Numbered from the stretch's first letter, positions 8,570-15,817 are shown. The stretch is 33,123 bases of DNA from Lutibacter sp. (GCF_021647475.1 NZ_JAKIUR010000035.1:1-33123); one strand, 5' to 3'. Translations and numbers: made by a program. The notes: generated from the letters alone by a model not told the origin.

Positions 8570-9127
8570 TTATTTGGAATTCTGATAGATATATACTTCT
8601 GTTGCTCCTAAGCCATATTTTTTAAAAGAAGCTTCATACCATTCTACAGGATATTTTTTAAACAAAAATTCTAATTCCGTTTTTAAGACTCCTTCCCCTA
8701 CACCGTGAATAAAAACGATTTTAGGAATTCTATTTTTAATGGCAAACTCTAATTTACGTCTGGCAGTTTCCATTTGCATAGTAAGCATATCATAATTATC
8801 TAATCCTCTTGTGGTTGATGTTAAATTTTGGATATGCAAATCCACTTCCATTGGAGGTAACTTATTAGGTTTTAAATTACTTTTAAATTTAGGCTGTTTC
8901 TTTTTTGAAGATGCTTCAATTTTCTCCAACAAATGTTCATTAGCAATATCACTAAATTTTGATAATTCTTTTTGGCTTTCTCTAATTACTACTAACTCTG
9001 AAGGTAAAAAATTAAATGTAAATCCATCAGAAGTTTCAACTTGAATATTTTTATCCGAAACCAAAATTACCTTTCCTGTAATTACATCATCAATAACTGC
9101 AACTTTATCATTTACGTTAAACTTCAT
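8570..9127 (-). CDS. Smr/MutS2-type domain protein (DUF2027-like N-terminus)
   Basis: A 185-residue two-part protein. Residues 1-48 form a small beta-barrel-like domain (VNDKVAVIDDVITGKVILV) like the N-terminal piece of Bacteroidota DUF2027/Smr proteins. A Lys/Ser-rich linker follows. Residues 93-183 are an Smr domain with the signatures VDLHIQNL (95-102) and HGVGEGVLK (141-149). Stand-alone Smr domains are related to the nuclease domain at the end of MutS2 and act on nucleic acids, recently in ribosome rescue and mRNA cleavage in other bacteria. The precise role here is unknown. The ATG at 9127 is preceded by a perfect -7 box 36 nt upstream. Confidence 0.85.
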   Translation of the reverse strand: MKFNVNDKVAVIDDVITGKVILVSDKNIQVETSDGFTFNFLPSELVVIRESQKELSKFSDIANEHLLEKIEASSKKKQPKFKSNLKPNKLPPMEVDLHIQNLTSTTRGLDNYDMLTMQMETARRKLEFAIKNRIPKIVFIHGVGEGVLKTELEFLFKKYPVEWYEASFKKYGLGATEVYIYQNSK

Positions 9128-9163
9128 TTGTTAATCTAAATTAAATTTTTGATTTATTATACG

Positions 9164-9171
9164 CAAAATTA
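9164..9171 (-). promoter_or_regulatory. -7 promoter box of the Smr gene
   Basis: The minus strand reads TAATTTTG, a perfect TAnnTTTG, 36 nt before the ATG at 9127. A convincing -33 element is not seen. Confidence 0.45.
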
Positions 9172-9296
9172 ACTTAATTATTTTTATAATACTTTGCGAA
9201 ATAAAAAAAGACCACTCAACTTTTTTACTCAAAAGAATCTCTTCTTTTATTTAATTTTTCTACATTAGCCTTAATCAAACTTTAAAATAGAAAAAG

Positions 9297-9569
9297 ATGG
9301 GTCAGAAACCTCCAAAAAATTACTTAGTTGAATCCATTTTAGTCACTATTTTTTGTTGTTTACCTTTTGGTATTGCAGGAATTGTATTTGCAAGCCAAGT
9401 TAACTCAAAATTTGCATTAGGAGATTATGAAGGTGCAATCGCTTCTTCTAAAAGGGCAAAAAAGTGGATGAATTGGAGCATAATTGCCGCAGTAATTTCT
9501 GTGATTTTATCCATTGTATTTGTTTTTGCATTAGGTGGATTAGCTATTTTAGGACTAAGTAATCAATAA
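9297..9569 (+). CDS. CD225/dispanin-family small membrane protein
   Basis: A 90-residue protein with two hydrophobic helices (about 11-31 and 56-84) joined by a polar loop containing FASQVNSKFALGDYEGAIASS. This order, with CCLPFGIAGIVFASQVN at the first helix and a Gly-Asp-Tyr/Ala loop, is the CD225 (IFITM-like, PF04505) pattern found in many Bacteroidota. The bacterial function is unknown. It heads a tight + strand cluster: 4 nt to the DUF2752 gene and then 10 nt to prsW. A weak -7-like TACATTAG at 9261-9268 may drive the cluster. Confidence 0.85.
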   Translation: MGQKPPKNYLVESILVTIFCCLPFGIAGIVFASQVNSKFALGDYEGAIASSKRAKKWMNWSIIAAVISVILSIVFVFALGGLAILGLSNQ

Positions 9570-9573
9570 TTAC

Positions 9574-9969
9574 ATGAAATTAAAACATTTAGGAATGCTT
9601 TTAGGTGGAATTCTATTGGCATTCCTTTATTTTTATATAAATCCATCAAGTGTAAATTTTTTACCGAAATGTCCTTTATATGTTACTACAGGTATTTATT
9701 GTCCAGGTTGTGGTAGCCAGCGAGCAACACATGAATTATTACACTTAAATATTTTAGGAGTTTTTAGGCAAAACGCATTATACGTTTTAGGAATACTTAT
9801 TCTAATATATCATTTAATTATACGTATTTTAAATTCCTTTTTTCATAAAAACAGTTACAATTATATTTATCATCCTAAAACTCCTTGGATACTCTTAATT
9901 ATAATCCTAATTTTTTGGATTCTTAGAAATTTACCTTTTTATCCATTCAATTTACTAGCTCCTCATTAA
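9574..9969 (+). CDS. DUF2752 membrane protein
   Basis: A 131-residue integral membrane protein with hydrophobic stretches near residues 6-23, 67-87 and 105-124. The DUF2752 (PF10825) signature IYCPGCGSQRATHELL spans residues 41-56, with C43 and C46 plus C33 just before it. The cysteines could bind metal or form a disulfide, but no biochemical role is established. Partnership with a CD225 gene is common in Bacteroidota. It lies 4 nt after the CD225 stop and is probably cotranscribed with prsW downstream. Confidence 0.88.
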   Translation: MKLKHLGMLLGGILLAFLYFYINPSSVNFLPKCPLYVTTGIYCPGCGSQRATHELLHLNILGVFRQNALYVLGILILIYHLIIRILNSFFHKNSYNYIYHPKTPWILLIIILIFWILRNLPFYPFNLLAPH

Positions 9970-9979
9970 AATAACCATT

Positions 9980-10651
9980 ATGAATTTACTTATATTGGCT
10001 TCTGCACCAGTGATTGCAGTAATTATTTTTATTTATATAAAAGATAAATATGAAAAAGAGCCAAAATTATTACTTTTTTATAGTTTTTTATTAGGTGCAA
10101 TTGCAAGTATTTTAATAAGTAGCATTTTATATTATTTATATGATGTTTTACTTCCTCATCCAGATAAATTAAATGTTTTTCATCAATTTTTAAAAGCATT
10201 TTTGATGGTAGGTTTGGTAGAAGAATTTAGTAAATACATTATAGTCCGTTATTATGCTCAACCCAAAAAAGATTTTAACGAACCTTTTGATGGAATAATA
10301 TATGCCGTTATGGTTTCTATGGGTTTTGCTTTTGTAGAAAATGTTTTATATGTATTTGAAGGCGGAATAAAAGTAGCTTTTTTAAGAGCTTTAACTGCCA
10401 TCCCAGCTCATGCGGTTTTTGCTATTATTATGGGTTATTTTATGGGAATTGCAAAATTTTCAAACCATAAAACTAAATGGAATTTAATAGGATTAAGTTT
10501 AGCTATCCTTTTCCATGGTTCTTATGATTTTTTCTTATTCATTAATTTTATTCCAGGTTTTTCAATTGGAGCATTTATTTCTCTAGGTGCAGGGATTATA
10601 TTAGCTAGAAAGGCAATTAAAATCCATCAAAATAATTCGAAATTTAATTAG
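9980..10651 (+). CDS. PrsW-family intramembrane metalloprotease
   Basis: A 223-residue polytopic protein (PF13367) of the CPBP-related glutamic/metalloprotease superfamily. Characteristic blocks are all present: EEFSK with the EExxK motif (E81, E82, K85), GFAFVEN (115-121), PAHAVFAIIMGYFMG around H144, and HGSYDF (179-184). In Bacillus subtilis, PrsW performs site-1 cleavage of the anti-sigma factor RsiW. Here the gene is tail-to-tail with an ECF sigma and a small membrane protein gene, 14 nt apart. A functional link is attractive but inferred. It is the last gene of the CD225-DUF2752-prsW cluster. Confidence 0.9.
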   Translation: MNLLILASAPVIAVIIFIYIKDKYEKEPKLLLFYSFLLGAIASILISSILYYLYDVLLPHPDKLNVFHQFLKAFLMVGLVEEFSKYIIVRYYAQPKKDFNEPFDGIIYAVMVSMGFAFVENVLYVFEGGIKVAFLRALTAIPAHAVFAIIMGYFMGIAKFSNHKTKWNLIGLSLAILFHGSYDFFLFINFIPGFSIGAFISLGAGIILARKAIKIHQNNSKFN

Positions 10652-10654
10652 AAA

Positions 10655-10680
10655 TATCTCAAAAATTAGAGATAATTTTT
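10655..10680 (+). terminator. Weak terminator after prsW
   Basis: Stem TATCTC/GAGATA (10655-10660 and 10669-10674) with an 8-nt A/T loop, followed by ATTTTTT. It overlaps the last codons of the opposing gene. The stem is short, so efficiency is doubtful. Confidence 0.4.
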
Positions 10681-11082
10681 AAAAGTAGCTTTATAGAAAT
10701 ACTTTTTAATAACTATCAATTGAATTATTACCAATACCGTAAAAAATACAAATACAATTGAAAATGTATTTGGAATATTTATTTCATTAAAAATTTTAGT
10801 TAAACTGAAATTAGTTAAAAAAGATAAATTTAAGTCTGCTAAATAATTGGATTTGTAAAACTTTTTAGACCAAAAATAAATGCTAGACAAAATTAACCCT
10901 AAAGAAATTATAATCCAACCAAGTTTAGATATTAATGGCTTATATTTACTTTCATAAATTGCATTGCTTTCCAAATTAATACTATCCATAACTTTGTACA
11001 CAAAATCATCGGAAGGCTTTTCAAGACTAGATTCTCTTATAATGTATTTTGTAAAATCTTTTATGTTTTTATTAGTTTTCAT
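10666..11082 (-). CDS. Small two-TM protein, candidate anti-sigma partner of the ECF factor
   Basis: A 138-residue protein. A charged cytoplasmic N-terminus of about 50 residues contains SSLEKPSDDFVYKVMDSI, a pattern often seen in small proteins encoded after ECF sigma genes in Flavobacteriia. Two transmembrane segments follow (about 52-71 and 105-126), with a roughly 30-residue loop between them. Its ATG overlaps the sigma stop as ATGA (11079-11082). Position, size and topology suggest that it holds the sigma factor at the membrane, but no zinc-binding anti-sigma motif is visible, so this is inference. The stop lies 14 nt from the stop of convergent prsW. Confidence 0.75.
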   Translation of the reverse strand: MKTNKNIKDFTKYIIRESSLEKPSDDFVYKVMDSINLESNAIYESKYKPLISKLGWIIISLGLILSSIYFWSKKFYKSNYLADLNLSFLTNFSLTKIFNEINIPNTFSIVFVFFTVLVIIQLIVIKKYFYKATFKNYL

Positions 11083-11654
11083 CTTAAATTAATAGTTTGT
11101 GGGTCAATCACATTTTTTAAAATTGATGCAAGTTTTTTTCTAGATCTAAATAGTTTAATTTTAATATTATCTAAAGACAAATTTACGACTTTTGAAATTT
11201 CTTTTATAGACATTTCTTCAAAATAAAACAGCGTTAAAATTACTCTTTCATCTTCTGATAATTTAAAAAGTGCATTATTAATTATTATTTTTCGCTCTTT
11301 ATCTTGTAAAGATTGTAAAGCATCTTGTACCTTTTCAAAATTAATTTCATTAATTGTTTCTATATTTTCAAAATTTAATTGTCTTTTATTTCGCTTTATA
11401 GTATCTAAACTTGCATAATATGCTATCTTATAAATCCAAGTAGAAAATTTAGATTCTCCTTTAAATCTCTCTAAATTTTCATAAGCTTTCACAAAAACAT
11501 CTTGTGAAATTTCTTCTGCTACTTCCCTATTTTTAACAATTCTAATGGTTAATGTAAACACCATTTGTTGATACCTTTCAACAAGAAAAGCATAATAATT
11601 TACATTTCCATTTAAAGTTTGTTCTATATAGTATTCGTCTGGCTGGTTGGTCAT
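11079..11654 (-). CDS. ECF-type RNA polymerase sigma factor (RpoE-like)
   Basis: The 191-residue product has sigma region 2 over about residues 20-90 (FLVERYQQMVFTLTIRI, AEEISQDVFVKAYENL, FSTWIYKIAYY) and region 4 over about 128-182 (LSEDERVILTLFYFEEMSIK, then a helix-turn-helix ending IKLFRSRKKL). Region 3 is absent, as in all ECF factors. A longer acidic linker joins the regions. The upstream DNA carries TGTAAC-N17-CGTC, and the same motif in the opposite direction precedes the divergent DUF6249 gene, suggesting that the factor transcribes both. It overlaps its putative membrane partner by 4 nt. Confidence 0.93.
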   Translation of the reverse strand: MTNQPDEYYIEQTLNGNVNYYAFLVERYQQMVFTLTIRIVKNREVAEEISQDVFVKAYENLERFKGESKFSTWIYKIAYYASLDTIKRNKRQLNFENIETINEINFEKVQDALQSLQDKERKIIINNALFKLSEDERVILTLFYFEEMSIKEISKVVNLSLDNIKIKLFRSRKKLASILKNVIDPQTINLR

Positions 11655-11665
11655 TTTAAAGGTTT

Positions 11666-11692
11666 GACGATTCTAATTAACCTATGGTTACA
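11666..11692 (-). promoter_or_regulatory. Candidate ECF autoregulatory promoter of the sigma gene
   Basis: On the minus strand TGTAAC (11687-11692) and CGTC (11666-11669) are separated by exactly 17 nt. A second TGTAAC lies at 11694-11699. TGTAAC/CGTC is the general form of ECF (SigX/SigW-type) -35/-10 pairs. The predicted start of transcription is only a few nucleotides before the ATG at 11654. Confidence 0.6.
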
Positions 11693-11723
11693 AGTTACAT
11701 CAAAAAAATAATATACTTTTTTT

Positions 11724-11750
11724 TGTAACCGAGTTAAAATAATATTCGTC
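11724..11750 (+). promoter_or_regulatory. Candidate ECF promoter of the DUF6249 gene
   Basis: TGTAAC (11724-11729) and CGTC (11747-11750) are separated by exactly 17 nt, the mirror image of the motif before the sigma gene. Transcription would start near 11757. Confidence 0.6.
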
Positions 11751-11790
11751 ATACCAAATGAAACAAATTAGAAACTTAAAATTTTATATT

Positions 11791-12150
11791 ATGATGGGAC
11801 CAGGACCAGTATTTATCGCTTTATTTATAATTATTTTTGGAATTTTTTATTTACACTATTCAACTAGAAACAAAGAACGATTGGCTTTAATAGAAAAAGG
11901 TGCTGACGCCAGTATATTTTTTAGTGCCAAAGTTCAAAAAAAATCTTCCGTGCCTATTTGGAAAATATTAATATTAAACATTTCCGTATTACTTATGGGT
12001 ATTGGTGCAGGTGTTTTTATAGGCTCAATTATAGATGCTTATACTATTATTCAAGAAGAAGTTGGCTATACTGGCTCCATATTTTTAATGGCCGGACTTG
12101 GATTATTTATCGGATTTAACTTATCTAAAAAGCTAGTTGAAAAAGAATGA
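11791..12150 (+). CDS. DUF6249-like membrane protein
   Basis: A 119-residue protein with an N-terminal transmembrane helix (MMGPGPVFIALFIIIFGI), a conserved-looking basic turn STRNKERLALIEKGAD, then two further hydrophobic helices and the C-terminus LSKKLVEKE. This layout matches the Bacteroidota DUF6249 family, which often neighbours ECF sigma genes. The function is unknown. Two starts are possible. ATG 11758 adds MKQIRNLKFYI and would be leaderless from the predicted promoter. ATG 11791 gives the family-like N-terminus after an A/T-rich leader, and I prefer it. The stop codon falls inside the shared ATGAAC border of the IS200-type element. Confidence 0.72.
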   Translation: MMGPGPVFIALFIIIFGIFYLHYSTRNKERLALIEKGADASIFFSAKVQKKSSVPIWKILILNISVLLMGIGAGVFIGSIIDAYTIIQEEVGYTGSIFLMAGLGLFIGFNLSKKLVEKE

Positions 12151-12155
12151 ACTAC

Positions 12156-12175
12156 CTCGACGCAGAGCGTACGAG
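12156..12175 (-). repeat. Right-end hairpin of IS copy 1
   Basis: Minus strand: CTCG, bulged T, ACGC, loop TCT, GCGT, CGAG. A stem of 4+4 bp interrupted by one unpaired T is the classic structure bound by Y1 transposases. Confidence 0.65.
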
Positions 12176-12178
12176 ATA

Positions 12179-12603
12179 TCAAAACAAACGTAGTTGATTT
12201 TCATATATTTTCTCATACTTATTATTGTTTGCTCCTTGATTTTGTAAATATTTTTTAATCACTACTTCATTAGCATATTGACCCACCGTATTAACATAAT
12301 AACCACTTGTCCAAAATTACCTCCCCATAATTTTTGTTTCACCTCAGGATGCAAACGAAAAATCTCTTTAGCAGTAATACTTTTTATTACATTCGATATC
12401 TTTTTTGCCGAAAGCATCAGAACACTTTGAATTAGAAAATGACCATGATTTTCATCCAAGCCAATCTCTAAAAAATGAATCTCATAACGCTCCTCTATTT
12501 TTTGACAAATCCTTTTCAGAGTTTGAGATACCGAATTTGTTAAAACATCGCCACGATACTTTATGGGGAATACAAAATGATACAACAACAAACTTTTACC
12601 CAT
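12179..12603 (-). pseudogene. tnpA: Frameshifted IS200/IS605 Y1 transposase
   Basis: The first frame (MGKSLLLYHFVFPIKYRG...) has the HUH motif as HGH in DENHGHFLI, and runs to KLWGGNF. There the reading frame is lost at about 12314-12317, where TTTT stands in place of the five Ts needed to read AAT-TTT-TGG. In the next frame the protein continues as WTSGYYVNTVGQYANEVVIK, KYLQNQG (catalytic Tyr with Gln at +4) and ends QLRLF at TGA 12179-12181. Restoring one T gives 141 residues, very close to the intact copy at 24236-24682 but lacking its MSEHIHKSH start. It is probably inactive. A sequencing slip in the homopolymer cannot be excluded. Confidence 0.85.
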
Positions 12604-12800
12604 TGTGCATTATTATAAAATTTCGTCAATTCGAGTGAATTTTAGCCTTTTTAGGCTTAAAATTAGTATCGAGAATAGGTTTTTTATTTAAAAATAGCCA
12701 TTCTCGATACCATTTTTTATCAAAAAATTACCTGCCTTGCCGACAGGCAAGCTCGAACTGATGTAATAGTATGTTCAAAGAATTAAAATGCACAACGAGT
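12604..12800. repeat. Compound REP tract beside IS copy 1
   Basis: No gene. Three stacked hairpins are visible: TTTTAGCCT/AGGCTTAAAA (12640-12662), GTATCGAGAAT/ATTCTCGATAC (12666-12676 and 12700-12710, 11 bp), and CTTGCC/GGCAAG (12736-12751). The unit 12751-12800 (GCTCGAACTGATG to TGCACAACGAGT) recurs inverted at 23951-24007 and in part at 114-157. The block 12601-12741 recurs in the same orientation at 32777-32915. The motif TTCGAGTGAA-stem-TATCGAGAA is the REP core. Confidence 0.7.
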
Positions 12801-12814
12801 ATTTTTAGTATGTT

Positions 12815-14008
12815 TTAAACTGTTTTTTTAGTATAAATTTTATTTAAACATTCAATAATAATAGCACAACCTTTTTTAATTTCATTTTCTGTAATAGTGA
12901 GTGGAGGAGTAATACGAATTGCTTTTCCTTCAAATAATAACCAAAATAGAAGTAACCCTTTTTCTAAACTTTTTAAAATTACTTTGGAAGCTATTTTATT
13001 AGTTTTAACTATTGCAGCTAACATTAAACCTTTTCCTCTTATTTCGGTTATTAGCGGATGAATTAATAATTTTCTTATTAATGCTTCTTTCTGTAAAGTA
13101 TCCTTAATTAAATTAGAGTTTAGAAGTGTTGAAAGTGTTGCGTACGCAGCTGCAGTAATAACAGGATGACCGCCAAAAGTAGTAATATGACCTAATTTAG
13201 GATGTTCTTTTAAAGCACTCATCATTTTATGAGAAGCTATAAAAGCACCTATAGGCATTCCACCTCCCAAGCCTTTTCCAGTTACAATAATATCTGGAAT
13301 TACATTATAGTTTTCAAATCCGAACAATTTACCTGTTCTTCCTATTCCAGATTGGATTTCATCTAAAATTAATAAAGCTCCAACTTTTTCACATTGTTTT
13401 TTAACCTTCTGTAAATAGTTATTTTTAGGAACAATAAAACCAGCTCCACCTTGAATAGTTTCTAAAATAACGGCAGCTGTTTTTGTAGTAATTTTAGTTA
13501 AATCAACTTCATTATTAAACACTATAAATTTTATTCCAGGAATTAGAGGTCTAAATGCACTATTTTGATTTTCAGCACCACAAACACTCATCGCACCTTG
13601 TGTATTGCCGTGATAGCCATTTTTGGCTGCAATAATTTCATAGCGACCTGTATATCGTTTTGCTAATTTTATTGCTCCTTCAGTGGCTTCAGTTCCAGAA
13701 TTTGTGACATAAACAGTTTCTAACGATTTAGGTAAATTATTAGCTAATAATTTAGCAAATTCTACTTGTGGTTTTTGAATAAACTCACCATAAACCATTA
13801 CGTGAGTGTAAGCGTCAACCTGATTTTTAATTGCTTGCGAAATAACGGGATGATTATGACCTAAAGTATTTGCTGAAACTCCTGCTATAAAATCTAGATA
13901 TGTTTTCCCTTTAGTATCATAGACGTAACAACCTTCCGCTTTTGAAATTTCTATAGCTAAAGGATGAGGAGAAGTTTGTGCTTGGTATTTAAAAAAATCT
14001 TTTTTCAC
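12815..14008 (-). CDS. Class III aminotransferase (acetylornithine/GABA aminotransferase-like)
   Basis: The 397-residue PLP enzyme has the class III signatures YLDFIAGVSANTLGHNHP, NSGTEATEGAIKLAKRYTGR, ILDEIQSGIGRTGKLFGFE, and the PLP lysine K245 in VTGKGLGGGMPIGAF. It ends with IRITPPLTITENEIKKG. It belongs to the Bacteroidota subfamily annotated only as aspartate aminotransferase family protein; the amino donor (ornithine, acetylornithine, GABA or other) cannot be told. The start ATG overlaps the stop of the upstream OstA-like gene by 4 nt, an arrangement that points to one transcript and possibly a link to envelope assembly. IS-related repeats begin just after its stop. Confidence 0.88.
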   Translation of the reverse strand: MKKDFFKYQAQTSPHPLAIEISKAEGCYVYDTKGKTYLDFIAGVSANTLGHNHPVISQAIKNQVDAYTHVMVYGEFIQKPQVEFAKLLANNLPKSLETVYVTNSGTEATEGAIKLAKRYTGRYEIIAAKNGYHGNTQGAMSVCGAENQNSAFRPLIPGIKFIVFNNEVDLTKITTKTAAVILETIQGGAGFIVPKNNYLQKVKKQCEKVGALLILDEIQSGIGRTGKLFGFENYNVIPDIIVTGKGLGGGMPIGAFIASHKMMSALKEHPKLGHITTFGGHPVITAAAYATLSTLLNSNLIKDTLQKEALIRKLLIHPLITEIRGKGLMLAAIVKTNKIASKVILKSLEKGLLLFWLLFEGKAIRITPPLTITENEIKKGCAIIIECLNKIYTKKTV

Positions 14009-15540
14009 TCCAATCTTTTTTCTAAATCTTTCTTTTTAATTGTTGATTTTTCATGAATAAAAATAGCGTCTTTTGTCAAAGGTCGTTCATCTTCACGCCA
14101 AATAAATCCTTTTAACAATTTTTCATCCTTAGGTAATTTGGATGGAGGATAGGTTTTACCATCGGGTTTTTTATTAAAATCTATCGTATTAATTTGATTA
14201 TTTTCTAAAGTAATAAAAATGTTATTGCTACTTTTCATTTTTGAAATACCTACTAATTCTTGATGTTCATTTCTAATATAAAAAATAACTTCACTATTGC
14301 CAATTACTTTTAATGAAGTGAGTTTATTATCAGAAAATTTACCGTACATGTTTTTACCTTTTAATTGGCTAAATCCCGCCGAATCTTTTTGAATCATAAA
14401 ACCATTCCCCAGAATTTTTAAGGAATCTAATTGTTTAGTTTTAGTATTTGAAATTAAATAAATAGTGTCTCCAATAATTTCATTTCCTTGAGCCCATAAC
14501 ACAGGATTTACTAATAATTTAGTTAAACCAGTTTTTTCGTTGGTAATTAAAGAATCACATTTACCTTGTAAATTGGTTTTAAAAAATTTAACGTTTCTAA
14601 AAGCTCTAACAATTCTATCCTCAACTTTACCTGTAACCATAATGGTATCGCTATGCATAAAAAGTGAATCTTTTTCAACAGTTGATATAGCGAGTGCTTT
14701 TTTAGTGATAAAAACAGAATCTTTTAATCTAAAATATTCAGCATAATTGCCTTTAATTATAGATTTGTTTATGGTGTCAATTACTTTTATATTATTGGTT
14801 GCTGATGCAAACTCAAGATTTCCATTATAATATAAACTATCACCTTCAATAGTTCTATCTTCATAAAAAATTTTAGAGTTTTTAATAAAGGTTGAAATGT
14901 TAGTTTTAGAATTATAGGTTCCTCTTTCTGTATAGATGGAATCTTTAGTACCTATAATAGTAGAAGGTCCAAATAATTCTGCAATTCCAGTAGAAGTGTA
15001 ATATTCTAAATGATTTGTTTTTAGGTTACTGTCTTTATTTATAACCGTTACATTAGTAAAGGCTTGAAATTTATTATTTTTAAGATAGTAAGTACCAATT
15101 TTACTTTTTAGAATATTTGTGCTATCAATAATTGTTCCTCCACAATTATAATATAGTTTCTGTTGAGTTCTATCAAATTGAAGGGTGTCCGTTTTTAAAG
15201 TCATTAATTCATCTTTTAAAACTACATTTCCCCAAGATGTGGCTATTTTTTTTATGCCATCATAATCGGTATATTTACTGTGTTGAATAATGGTATCACC
15301 TTGATTCACAATAACATTACCCATCGCTTTTATCAATTTTTTATCTTGATAAATATAGGCTTTATCACATCTAAGTGTTGCACCTTCATGTTCTATAAAT
15401 ACATTTCCCATAGATATGGTTGCCCCTGGAAATTCGGGTTTAACAAAGGTGTTATCGGCTTTAAGAATTTTTATTTTTTTGGATTGAGAAAAACCAAAGC
15501 TAGCTAACAATATAAAACTTAGTATAAGTACTTTTTTCAA
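14005..15540 (-). CDS. OstA/LptA-like LPS transport protein
   Basis: A large exported protein, 511 residues from the chosen start, with signal peptide MKKVLILSFILLASFGFSQ. It contains repeated beta-strand units of the OstA type (PGATISMGNVFIEHEGATLR, AMGNVIVNQGDTIIQHSKYTDY, ATSWGNVVLKDELMTLKTD), matching the Bacteroidota OstA-like family (PF13100). The family is thought to form part of the periplasmic bridge carrying lipopolysaccharide to the outer membrane; this is by similarity to LptA/LptD. No ATG is available. The outermost TTG (15561) overlaps a perfect -7 box, so the TTG at 15540, which gives a clean signal peptide, is preferred. The stop overlaps the aminotransferase start. Confidence 0.85.
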   Translation of the reverse strand: MKKVLILSFILLASFGFSQSKKIKILKADNTFVKPEFPGATISMGNVFIEHEGATLRCDKAYIYQDKKLIKAMGNVIVNQGDTIIQHSKYTDYDGIKKIATSWGNVVLKDELMTLKTDTLQFDRTQQKLYYNCGGTIIDSTNILKSKIGTYYLKNNKFQAFTNVTVINKDSNLKTNHLEYYTSTGIAELFGPSTIIGTKDSIYTERGTYNSKTNISTFIKNSKIFYEDRTIEGDSLYYNGNLEFASATNNIKVIDTINKSIIKGNYAEYFRLKDSVFITKKALAISTVEKDSLFMHSDTIMVTGKVEDRIVRAFRNVKFFKTNLQGKCDSLITNEKTGLTKLLVNPVLWAQGNEIIGDTIYLISNTKTKQLDSLKILGNGFMIQKDSAGFSQLKGKNMYGKFSDNKLTSLKVIGNSEVIFYIRNEHQELVGISKMKSSNNIFITLENNQINTIDFNKKPDGKTYPPSKLPKDEKLLKGFIWREDERPLTKDAIFIHEKSTIKKKDLEKRLE

Positions 15541-15558
15541 ATTTAATTTAATTTTGTA

Positions 15559-15566
15559 CAAAACTA
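15559..15566 (-). promoter_or_regulatory. -7 promoter box of the OstA-like operon
   Basis: The minus strand reads TAGTTTTG, a perfect TAnnTTTG, 18 nt before the TTG at 15540. The more upstream TTG codon is part of the box, so it cannot start translation from this promoter. Confidence 0.5.
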
Positions 15567-15677
15567 AGAAAAAAGTAGGATGGAAGTATAGAATTAGTAT
15601 AAATAAAAATAGTTATAACAATTTAGTATTAGAAAAATCTGTTTTGACTTCGAATTTTTATTAAAAAAACTATTGTA

Positions 15678-15817
15678 TGTCCGTAATTAGTAATAATAAA
15701 GAACACCGTCATGCTGAACTCGTTTCAGCATCTCATTTTCGTCTGATAACCAGTGTTTTATTGAATACGACCCTGAAACAAGTTCAGGGTGACGGACGTT
15801 ATGTAAGATTACGGACA
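15678..15817. mobile_element. 140-bp inverted-repeat element carrying a REP hairpin
   Basis: Outer inverted repeats TGTCCGTAA (15678-15686) and TTACGGACA (15809-15817) enclose a REP unit (15706-15795): CCGTCATGCTGAACTCG, TTTCAGCATCTCAT, a spacer with TGATAACCAGT, then CCCTGAAACAAG and TTCAGGGTGACGG. Reversed, it aligns with the REP at 3479-3558 through the central ACTGGT(A/T)ATCA. It accounts for most of the 325-nt gap between the OstA-like and acyltransferase genes. No gene is present; a 64-codon open frame through it is a by-product of the repeat. Confidence 0.7.

Larger units (their letters stand above)
12147..12751 (-). mobile_element. Degenerate IS200/IS605-type element
   Basis: On the minus strand the order is: a left-end hairpin CTTGCC-GACA-GGCAAG (12736-12751), a repeat-rich 5' flank, frameshifted tnpA (12179-12603), then a right-end hairpin with a bulged T (12156-12175) and the border ATGAAC. 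The right-end hairpin and border match the second element at 24205-24750. IS200/IS605 elements have no terminal inverted repeats and end in such imperfect palindromes. The exact left boundary is uncertain. Confidence 0.65.

Noticed and set aside
12405..12638. 77-codon + strand frame over tnpA of copy 1
   Set aside because: Antisense shadow of the frameshifted transposase; no homology is recognisable.
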